Assembly (NCBI RefSeq): GCF_026230105.1
Contig: NW_026614317.1
Location: 21,780-85,779 of the forward strand
Source: Diorhabda sublineata
Lineage: Eukaryota > Arthropoda > Insecta > Coleoptera > Chrysomelidae
Length of the DNA: 64,000 nt
Direction: 5' to 3'
Part shown: positions 53,953 to 64,000 of the stretch, one piece after another
Position numbering within the stretch: position 1 is the first letter of the stretch
Layout of the letters: the number at the start of each line of letters is the position of its first letter
Notes under the pieces: generated by a model
Databases searched by the model: none
What the model saw: only the letters and a program-made list of their open reading frames with translations
Told to the model about the DNA's origin: nothing
Position numbers and translations under genes: made by a program

Positions 53953-56900
53953 CGATGTTATTACTATTTCATACAACTTTTATATGTTACACCTCGACAA
54001 GTTCTTATATCCTACCGGCCAGAAGAAAAACTAAACACGGTTTTATAGACACTAGCGCCACCTGCCGGCAAGAAGACAAACTAAACACGGTTTTATAGAC
54101 ACTAGCGCCCTCTGCCGGCCTGAAGCCACGCTTAACACGGTTTTATACACACTAGCGCCACCTGCCGGCCAGAAGACAAACTAAACACGGTTTTATAGAC
54201 ACTAGCGCCCTCTGCCAGCCAGACGCCAAACTTGACACGAATTTACAGACACTAGCGCCCTCTGCCGGCCAGAAGACAAACTAAACACGGTTTTATAGAC
54301 ACTAGCGCCCTCTGCCGGCCAGACGCCAAACTTGACACGAATTTACAGACACTAGCGCCACCTGCCGGCCAGAAGCCACACTTAACACGGTTTTATAGAC
54401 ACTAGCGCCCTCTGCCGGCCAGAAGACAAACTAAACACGGTTTTATAGACACTAGCGCCCTCTGCCGGCCAGGCGCCAAACTTGACACGAATTTACAGAC
54501 ACTAGCGCCACCTGCCGGCCAGAAGCCACACTTAACACGGTTTTATAGACACTAGCGCCCTCTGCCGGCCAGGCGCCAAACTTGACACGAATTTACAGAC
54601 ACTAGCGCCCTCTGCCGGCCAGAAGCCACACTTAACACGGTTTTATAGACACTAGTGCCCTCTACCGGCCAGACGCCAAACTTGACACGAATTTACAGAC
54701 ACTAGCGCCACCTGCCGGCCAGAAGCCACACTTAACACGGTTTTATAGACACTAGCGCCCTCTGCCGGCCAGGCGCCAAACTTGACACGGTTTTTTTTTT
54801 TCGATGTTATTACTATTTCATACAACTTTTATATGTTACACCTCGACAAGTTCTTATATCCTACCGGCCAGAAGAAAAACTAAACACGGTTTTATAGACA
54901 CTAGCGCCACCTGCCGGCAAGAAGACAAACTAAACACGGTTTTATAGACACTAGCGCCCTCTGCCGGCCTGAAGCCACGCTTAACACGGTTTTATACACA
55001 CTAGCGCCACCTGCCGGCCAGAAGACAAACTAAACACGGTTTTATAGACACTAGCGCCCTCTGCCAGCCAGACGCCAAACTTGACACGAATTTACAGACA
55101 CTAGCGCCCTCTGCCGGCCAGAAGACAAACTAAACACGGTTTTATAGACACTAGCGCCCTCTGCCGGCCAGACGCCAAACTTGACACGAATTTACAGACA
55201 CTAGCGCCACCTGCCGGCCAGAAGCCACACTTAACACGGTTTTATAGACACTAGCGCCCTCTGCCGGCCAGGCGCCAAACTTGCACGAATTCACAGACAC
55301 TAGCGCCACCTGCCGGCCAGAAGCCACACTTAACACGGTTTTATAGACACTAGCGCCCTCTGCCGGCCAGAAGACAAACTAAACACGGTTTTATAGACAC
55401 TAGCGCCCTCTGCCGGCCAGGCGCCAAACTTGACACGAATTTACAGACACTAGCGCCACCTGCCGGCCAGAAGCCACACTTAACACGGTTTTATAGACAC
55501 TAGCGCCCTCTGCCGGCCAGACGCCAAACTTGACACGAATTTACAGACACTAGCGCCCTCTGCCGGCCAGAAGCCACACTTAACACGGTTTTATAGACAC
55601 TAGTGCCCTCTACCGGCCAGACGCCAAACTTGACACGAATTTACAGACACTAGCGCCACCTGCCGGCCAGAAGCCACACTTAACACGGTTTTATAGACAC
55701 TAGCGCCCTCTGCCGGCCAGGCGCCAAACTTGACACGGTTTTTTTTTTTCGATGTTATTACTATTTCATACAACTTTTATATGTTACACCTCGACAAGTT
55801 CTTATATCCTACCGGCCAGAAGAAAAACTAAACACGGTTTTATAGACACTAGCGCCACCTGCCGGCAAGAAGACAAACTAAACACGGTTTTATAGACACT
55901 AGCGCCCTCTGCCGGCCTGAAGCCACGCTTAACACGGTTTTATACACACTAGCGCCACCTGCCGGCCAGAAGACAAACTAAACACGGTTTTATAGACACT
56001 AGCGCCCTCTGCCAGCCAGACGCCAAACTTGACACGAATTTACAGACACTAGCGCCCTCTGCCGGCCAGAAGACAAACTAAACACGGTTTTATAGACACT
56101 AGCGCCCTCTGCCGGCCAGACGCCAAACTTGACACGAATTTACAGACACTAGCGCCACCTGCCGGCCAGAAGCCACACTTAACACGGTTTTATAGACACT
56201 AGCGCCCTCTGCCGGCCAGGCGCCAAACTTGCACGAATTCACAGACACTAGCGCCACCTGCCGGCCAGAAGCCACACTTAACACGGTTTTATAGACACTA
56301 GCGCCCTCTGCCGGCCAGAAGACAAACTAAACACGGTTTTATAGACACTAGCGCCCTCTGCCGGCCAGGCGCCAAACTTGACACGAATTTACAGACACTA
56401 GCGCCACCTGCCGGCCAGAAGCCACACTTAACACGGTTTTATAGACACTAGCGCCCTCTGCCGGCCAGACGCCAAACTTGACACGAATTTACAGACACTA
56501 GCGCCCTCTGCCGGCCAGAAGCCACACTTAACACGGTTTTATAGACACTAGTGCCCTCTACCGGCCAGACGCCAAACTTGACACGAATTTACAGACACTA
56601 GCGCCACCTGCCGGCCAGAAGCCACACTTAACACGGTTTTATAGACACTAGCGCCCTCTGCCGGCCAGGCGCCAAACTTGACACGGTTTTTTTTTTCGAT
56701 GTTATTACTATTTCATACAACTTTTATATGTTACACCTCGACAAGTTCTTATATCCTACCGGCCAGAAGAAAAACTAAACACGGTTTTATAGACACTAGC
56801 GCCACCTGCCGGCCAGAAGACAAACTAAACACGGTTTTATAGACACTAGCGCCCTCTGCCAGCCAGACGCCAAACTTGACACGAATTTACAGACACTAGC

Positions 56901-57943
56901 GCCCTCTGCCGGCCAGAAGACAAACTAAACACGGTTTTATAGACACTAGCGCCCTCTGCCGGCCAGACGCCAAACTTGACACGAATTTACAGACACTAGC
57001 GCCACCTGCCGGCCAGAAGCCACACTTAACACGGTTTTATAGACACTAGCGCCCTCTGCCGGCCAGGCGCCAAACTTGCACGAATTCACAGACACTAGCG
57101 CCACCTGCCGGCCAGAAGCCACACTTAACACGGTTTTATAGACACTAGCGCCCTCTGCCGGCCAGAAGACAAACTAAACACGGTTTTATAGACACTAGCG
57201 CCCTCTGCCGGCCAGGCGCCAAACTTGACACGAATTTACAGACACTAGCGCCACCTGCCGGCCAGAAGCCACACTTAACACGGTTTTATAGACACTAGCG
57301 CCCTCTGCCGGCCAGACGCCAAACTTGACACGAATTTACAGACACTAGCGCCACCTGCCGGCCAGAAGCCACACTTAACACGGTTTTATAGACACTAGCG
57401 CCCTCTGCCGGCCAGGCGCCAAACTTGACACGGTTTTTTTTTTTCGATGTTATTACTATTTCATACAACTTTTATATGTTACACCTCGACAAGTTCTTAT
57501 ATCCTACCGGCCAGAAGAAAAACTAAACACGGTTTTATAGACACTAGCGCCACCTGCCGGCAAGAAGACAAACTAAACACGGTTTTATAGACACTAGCGC
57601 CCTCTGCCGGCCTGAAGCCACGCTTAACACGGTTTTATACACACTAGCGCCACCTGCCGGCCAGAAGACAAACTAAACACGGTTTTATAGACACTAGCGC
57701 CCTCTGCCAGCCAGACGCCAAACTTGACACGAATTTACAGACACTAGCGCCCTCTGCCGGCCAGAAGACAAACTAAACACGGTTTTATAGACACTAGCGC
57801 CCTCTGCCGGCCAGACGCCAAACTTGACACGAATTTACAGACACTAGCGCCACCTGCCGGCCAGAAGCCACACTTAACACGGTTTTATAGACACTAGCGC
57901 CCTCTGCCGGCCAGGCGCCAAACTTGACACGGTTTTTTTTTTT
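53953..57943 (+). repeat. 3,991-bp segment D - E - E - 748 - 499 (copy 2)
   Basis: Units start at 53953 (D), 54802 (E), 55750 (E, ending in T10), 56697 (748) and 57445 (499). The unit lengths 849, 948, 947, 748 and 499 repeat those at 33649 exactly, 20,304 bp downstream. Both copies share the missing monomers and the 10-T tract before the 748-bp unit. By eye I saw only the substitution at 37500 separating them. Confidence 0.92.
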
Positions 57944-59440
57944 CGATGTTATTACTATTTCATACAACTTTTATATGTTACACCTCGACAAGTTCTTATA
58001 TCCTACCGGCCAGAAGAAAAACTAAACACGGTTTTATAGACACTAGCGCCACCTGCCGGCAAGAAGACAAACTAAACACGGTTTTATAGACACTAGCGCC
58101 CTCTGCCGGCCTGAAGCCACGCTTAACACGGTTTTATACACACTAGCGCCACCTGCCGGCCAGAAGACAAACTAAACACGGTTTTATAGACACTAGCGCC
58201 CTCTGCCAGCCAGACGCCAAACTTGACACGAATTTACAGACACTAGCGCCCTCTGCCGGCCAGACGCCAAACTTGACACGAATTTACAGACACTAGCGCC
58301 ACCTGCCGGCCAGAAGCCACACTTAACACGGTTTTATAGACACTAGCGCCCTCTGCCGGCCAGAAGACAAACTAAACACGGTTTTATAGACACTAGCGCC
58401 CTCTGCCGGCCAGGCGCCAAACTTGACACGAATTTACAGACACTAGCGCCACCTGCCGGCCAGAAGCCACACTTAACACGGTTTTATAGACACTAGCGCC
58501 CTCTGCCGGCCAGGCGCCAAACTTGACACGAATTTACAGACACTAGCGCCCTCTGCCGGCCAGAAGCCACACTTAACACGGTTTTATAGACACTAGTGCC
58601 CTCTACCGGCCAGACGCCAAACTTGACACGAATTTACAGACACTAGCGCCACCTGCCGGCCAGAAGCCACACTTAACACGGTTTTATAGACACTAGCGCC
58701 CTCTGCCGGCCAGGCGCCAAACTTGACACGGTTTTTTTTTTTCGATGTTATTACTATTTCATACAACTTTTATATGTTACACCTCGACAAGTTCTTATAT
58801 CCTACCGGCCAGAAGAAAAACTAAACACGGTTTTATAGACACTAGCGCCACCTGCCGGCAAGAAGACAAACTAAACACGGTTTTATAGACACTAGCGCCC
58901 TCTGCCGGCCTGAAGCCACGCTTAACACGGTTTTATACACACTAGCGCCACCTGCCGGCCAGAAGACAAACTAAACACGGTTTTATAGACACTAGCGCCC
59001 TCTGCCAGCCAGACGCCAAACTTGACACGAATTTACAGACACTAGCGCCCTCTGCCGGCCAGAAGACAAACTAAACACGGTTTTATAGACACTAGCGCCC
59101 TCTGCCGGCCAGACGCCAAACTTGACACGAATTTACAGACACTAGCGCCACCTGCCGGCCAGAAGCCACACTTAACACGGTTTTATAGACACTAGCGCCC
59201 TCTGCCGGCCAGACGCCAAACTTGACACGAATTTACAGACACTAGCGCCCTCTGCCGGCCAGAAGCCACACTTAACACGGTTTTATAGACACTAGTGCCC
59301 TCTACCGGCCAGACGCCAAACTTGACACGAATTTACAGACACTAGCGCCACCTGCCGGCCAGAAGCCACACTTAACACGGTTTTATAGACACTAGCGCCC
59401 TCTGCCGGCCAGGCGCCAAACTTGACACGGTTTTTTTTTT
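57944..59440 (+). repeat. 799-bp D derivative followed by B
   Basis: The unit at 57944 is a D unit lacking one monomer: near 58250 the CCTCTGCCGGCC core passes directly into AGACGCC without the usual AGAAGACAAACTA monomer. It has no GAATTC. Although it follows the duplicated segment as the 798-bp unit does in copy 1, its content differs, so the duplication ends at about 57943. The B unit at 58743 ends in T10. Confidence 0.87.
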
Positions 59441-62400
59441 CGATGTTATTACTATTTCATACAACTTTTATATGTTACACCTCGACAAGTTCTTATATCC
59501 TACCGGCCAGAAGAAAAACTAAACACGGTTTTATAGACACTAGCGCCACCTGCCGGCAAGAAGACAAACTAAACACGGTTTTATAGACACTAGCGCCCTC
59601 TGCCGGCCTGAAGCCACGCTTAACACGGTTTTATACACACTAGCGCCACCTGCCGGCCAGAAGACAAACTAAACACGGTTTTATAGACACTAGCGCCCTC
59701 TGCCAGCCAGACGCCAAACTTGACACGAATTTACAGACACTAGCGCCCTCTGCCGGCCAGAAGACAAACTAAACACGGTTTTATAGACACTAGCGCCCTC
59801 TGCCGGCCAGACGCCAAACTTGACACGAATTTACAGACACTAGCGCCACCTGCCGGCCAGAAGCCACACTTAACACGGTTTTATAGACACTAGCGCCCTC
59901 TGCCGGCCAGGCGCCAAACTTGCACGAATTCACAGACACTAGCGCCACCTGCCTGCCAGAAGCCACACTTAACACGGTTTTATAGACACTAGCGCCCTCT
60001 GCCGGCCAGAAGACAAACTAAACACGGTTTTATAGACACTAGCGCCCTCTGCCGGCCAGGCGCCAAACTTGACACGAATTTACAGACACTAGCGCCCTCT
60101 GCCGGCCAGAAGCCACACTTAACACGGTTTTATAGACACTAGTGCCCTCTACCGGCCAGACGCCAAACTTGACACGAATTTACAGACACTAGCGCCACCT
60201 GCCGGCCAGAAGCCACACTTAACACGGTTTTATAGACACTAGCGCCCTCTGCCGGCCAGGCGCCAAACTTGACACGGTTTTTTTTTTTCGATGTTATTAC
60301 TATTTCATACAACTTTTATATGTTACACCTCGACAAGTTCTTATATCCTACCGGCCAGAAGAAAAACTAAACACGGTTTTATAGACACTAGCGCCACCTG
60401 CCGGCAAGAAGACAAACTAAACACGGTTTTATAGACACTAGCGCCCTCTGCCGGCCTGAAGCCACGCTTAACACGGTTTTATACACACTAGCGCCACCTG
60501 CCGGCCAGAAGACAAACTAAACACGGTTTTATAGACACTAGCGCCCTCTGCCAGCCAGACGCCAAACTTGACACGAATTTACAGACACTAGCGCCCTCTG
60601 CCGGCCAGAAGACAAACTAAACACGGTTTTATAGACACTAGCGCCCTCTGCCGGCCAGACGCCAAACTTGACACGAATTTACAGACACTAGCGCCACCTG
60701 CCGGCCAGAAGCCACACTTAACACGGTTTTATAGACACTAGCGCCCTCTGCCGGCCAGACGCCAAACTTGACACGAATTTACAGACACTAGCGCCCTCTG
60801 CCGGCCAGAAGCCACACTTAACACGGTTTTATAGACACTAGTGCCCTCTACCGGCCAGACGCCAAACTTGACACGAATTTACAGACACTAGCGCCACCTG
60901 CCGGCCAGAAGCCACACTTAACACGGTTTTATAGACACTAGCGCCCTCTGCCGGCCAGGCGCCAAACTTGACACGGTTTTTTTTTTTCGATGTTATTACT
61001 ATTTCATACAACTTTTATATGTTACACCTCGACAAGTTCTTATATCCTACCGGCCAGAAGAAAAACTAAACACGGTTTTATAGACACTAGCGCCACCTGC
61101 CGGCAAGAAGACAAACTAAACACGGTTTTATAGACACTAGCGCCCTCTGCCGGCCTGAAGCCACGCTTAACACGGTTTTATACACACTAGCGCCACCTGC
61201 CGGCCAGAAGACAAACTAAACACGGTTTTATAGACACTAGCGCCCTCTGCCAGCCAGACGCCAAACTTGACACGAATTTACAGACACTAGCGCCCTCTGC
61301 CGGCCAGAAGACAAACTAAACACGGTTTTATAGACACTAGCGCCCTCTGCCGGCCAGACGCCAAACTTGACACGAATTTACAGACACTAGCGCCACCTGC
61401 CGGCCAGAAGCCACACTTAACACGGTTTTATAGACACTAGCGCCCTCTGCCGGCCAGGCGCCAAACTTGCACGAATTCACAGACACTAGCGCCACCTGCC
61501 GGCCAGAAGCCACACTTAACACGGTTTTATAGACACTAGCGCCCTCTGCCGGCCAGAAGACAAACTAAACACGGTTTTATAGACACTAGCGCCCTCTGCC
61601 GGCCAGGCGCCAAACTTGACACGAATTTACAGACACTAGCGCCCTCTGCCGGCCAGAAGCCACACTTAACACGGTTTTATAGACACTAGTGCCCTCTACC
61701 GGCCAGACGCCAAACTTGACACGAATTTACAGACACTAGCGCCACCTGCCGGCCAGAAGCCACACTTAACACGGTTTTATAGACACTAGCGCCCTCTGCC
61801 GGCCAGGCGCCAAACTTGACACGGTTTTTTTTTTTCGATGTTATTACTATTTCATACAACTTTTATATGTTACACCTCGACAAGTTCTTATATCCTACCG
61901 GCCAGAAGAAAAACTAAACACGGTTTTATAGACACTAGCGCCACCTGCCGGCAAGAAGACAAACTAAACACGGTTTTATAGACACTAGCGCCCTCTGCCG
62001 GCCTGAAGCCACGCTTAACACGGTTTTATACACACTAGCGCCACCTGCCGGCCAGAAGACAAACTAAACACGGTTTTATAGACACTAGCGCCCTCTGCCA
62101 GCCAGACGCCAAACTTGACACGAATTTACAGACACTAGCGCCCTCTGCCGGCCAGAAGACAAACTAAACACGGTTTTATAGACACTAGCGCCCTCTGCCG
62201 GCCAGACGCCAAACTTGACACGAATTTACAGACACTAGCGCCACCTGCCGGCCAGAAGCCACACTTAACACGGTTTTATAGACACTAGCGCCCTCTGCCG
62301 GCCAGACGCCAAACTTGACACGAATTTACAGACACTAGCGCCCTCTGCCGGCCAGAAGCCACACTTAACACGGTTTTATAGACACTAGTGCCCTCTACCG

Positions 62401-64000
62401 GCCAGACGCCAAACTTGACACGAATTTACAGACACTAGCGCCACCTGCCGGCCAGAAGCCACACTTAACACGGTTTTATAGACACTAGCGCCCTCTGCCG
62501 GCCAGGCGCCAAACTTGACACGGTTTTTTTTTTTCGATGTTATTACTATTTCATACAACTTTTATATGTTACACCTCGACAAGTTCTTATATCCTACCGG
62601 CCAGAAGAAAAACTAAACACGGTTTTATAGACACTAGCGCCACCTGCCGGCAAGAAGACAAACTAAACACGGTTTTATAGACACTAGCGCCCTCTGCCGG
62701 CCTGAAGCCACGCTTAACACGGTTTTATACACACTAGCGCCACCTGCCGGCCAGAAGACAAACTAAACACGGTTTTATAGACACTAGCGCCCTCTGCCAG
62801 CCAGACGCCAAACTTGACACGAATTTACAGACACTAGCGCCCTCTGCCGGCCAGAAGACAAACTAAACACGGTTTTATAGACACTAGCGCCCTCTGCCGG
62901 CCAGACGCCAAACTTGACACGAATTTACAGACACTAGCGCCACCTGCCGGCCAGAAGCCACACTTAATACGGTTTTATAGACACTAGCGCCCTCTGCCGG
63001 CCAGGCGCCAAACTTGCACGAATTCACAGACACTAGCGCCACCTGCCGGCCAGAAGCCACACTTAACACGGTTTTATAGACACTAGCGCCCTCTGCCGGC
63101 CAGAAGACAAACTAAACACGGTTTTATAGACACTAGCGCCCTCTGCCGGCCAGGCGCCAAACTTGACACGAATTTACAGACACTAGCGCCCTCTGCCGGC
63201 CAGAAGCCACACTTAACACGGTTTTATAGACACTAGTGCCCTCTACCGGCCAGACGCCAAACTTGACACGAATTTACAGACACTAGCGCCACCTGCCGGC
63301 CAGAAGCCACACTTAACACGGTTTTATAGACACTAGCGCCCTCTGCCGGCCAGGCGCCAAACTTGACACGGTTTTTTTTTTTCGATGTTATTACTATTTC
63401 ATACAACTTTTATATGTTACACCTCGACAAGTTCTTATATCCTACCGGCCAGAAGAAAAACTAAACACGGTTTTATAGACACTAGCGCCACCTGCCGGCA
63501 AGAAGACAAACTAAACACGGTTTTATAGACACTAGCGCCCTCTGCCGGCCTGAAGCCACGCTTAACACGGTTTTATACACACTAGCGCCACCTGCCGGCC
63601 AGAAGACAAACTAAACACGGTTTTATAGACACTAGCGCCCTCTGCCAGCCAGACGCCAAACTTGACACGAATTTACAGACACTAGCGCCCTCTGCCGGCC
63701 AGAAGACAAACTAAACACGGTTTTATAGACACTAGCGCCCTCTGCCGGCCAGACGCCAAACTTGACACGAATTTACAGACACTAGCGCCACCTGCCGGCC
63801 AGAAGCCACACTTAACACGGTTTTATAGACACTAGCGCCCTCTGCCGGCCAGGCGCCAAACTTGCACGAATTCACAGACACTAGCGCCACCTGCCGGCCA
63901 GAAGCCACACTTAACACGGTTTTATAGACACTAGCGCCCTCTGCCGGCCAGAAGACAAACTAAACACGGTTTTATAGACACTAGCGCCACCTGCCGGCCA
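59441..64000 (+). repeat. Incomplete 6.19-kb cycle A* B A B A C (cut by window end)
   Basis: Units start at 59441 (A*, CCTGCC at 59954), 60289 (B), 60988 (A), 61836 (B), 62535 (A) and 63383 (C, partial). The last unit is identified as C because after the GAATTC monomer and one GAAGACAAACTA monomer it takes the CCACCTGCC core at the very end of the window. A private C-to-T change lies at 62968 (CTTAATACGG). Confidence 0.88.

Larger units (their letters stand above)
1..64000 (+). repeat. Satellite array of 50-bp monomers with nested higher-order repeats
   Basis: The window consists of head-to-tail 50-bp monomers from end to end, all in one orientation. A monomer has a head (ACACGGTTTTATAGACAC or ACACGAATTTACAGACAC), a nearly invariant core (TAGCGCC, then CTCT or ACCT, then GCCGGCC) and one of three tails (AGAAGACAAACTA, AGRCGCCAAACTTG, AGAAGCCACACTTA). 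Eighty-two AT-rich blocks partition the monomers into higher-order units of 349 to 1,397 bp, mostly 698/699 and 848/849. Copies of the same class differ by very few substitutions: I counted about 17 private or shared point changes and indels by eye over 64 kb. No stretch longer than one AT-rich block falls outside the repeat, so there is no gene-bearing or unique interval. Expected roles are those of satellite DNA (heterochromatin, possibly centromeric or pericentromeric), which is inference from the structure only. Confidence 0.98.

Noticed and set aside
33649..57943. Assembly artefact explaining the twin segments
   Set aside because: The flanks of the two copies differ and copy 1 has its own substitution at 37500, so simple duplication of contig sequence is less likely; reads would be needed to exclude it fully.
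1..64000. CRISPR array (regular short repeats)
   Set aside because: There are no unique spacers between repeats, monomers are contiguous, and no cas genes are present.
1..64000. Telomeric repeats, rRNA or 5S arrays
   Set aside because: No short telomere-type hexamer arrays and no recognisable rRNA sequence occur anywhere in the window.

Overview
The whole 64-kb window is one uninterrupted tandem satellite array, read in one orientation from first base to last. I see no gene, RNA gene, transposon, inversion or unique sequence. The basic monomer is 50 bp, and roughly 1,100 copies are present. At regular intervals one monomer is interrupted by a T-tract and about 62 bp of AT-rich sequence. This AT-rich block occurs 82 times and divides the array into higher-order repeat (HOR) units. 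Every unit length fits one rule: 50 x n + 99, minus 1 for each 49-bp monomer variant (which carries GAATTC), minus any shortening of the T-tract below 11. This is eukaryotic satellite or heterochromatin-type DNA. A CTCF-like motif in every monomer (see findings) suggests an animal, but the species cannot be named from this sequence.

Unit classes used below, with unit starts at the C of CGATGTT just after each T-tract: A = 848 bp (15 monomers, one GAATTC); A* = A preceded by a 10-T tract and carrying a CCTGCC variant 513 bp in; B = 699 bp (12 monomers, no GAATTC); C = 698 bp (12 monomers, one GAATTC, no CACTAGTG); D = 849 bp (15 monomers, no GAATTC); E = 948 bp (A plus two monomers). A and B alternate to give a 1,547-bp super-repeat. 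At a higher level the order A* B A B A C D B recurs as a 6.19-kb cycle. It is complete at 13292-19477 and 23520-29706, starts again at 59441, and appears in edited form elsewhere.

Layout: 1-8601 holds A/B units with a 28-monomer fused unit at 2565-3961. 8602-13291 is an edited cycle, 13292-19477 a complete cycle, and 19478-23519 a cycle starting with a 250-bp internal duplication. 23520-29706 is a complete cycle and 29707-33648 a shortened one. 33649-37639 is an unusual block D-E-E-748-499 that recurs at the same length (3,991 bp) at 53953-57943. 37640-53952 contains truncated and fused units between ordinary cycles. 57944-64000 runs through an edited D unit and a B unit into a fresh cycle cut off in its C unit.

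No genes act together here. The interest lies in the nested repeat architecture, the record of unequal exchange it preserves, and the possibility that each monomer is a CTCF-type binding site. Short open frames exist only because the satellite dimer containing the 49-bp variant is 99 bp, a multiple of three; I do not call them genes.
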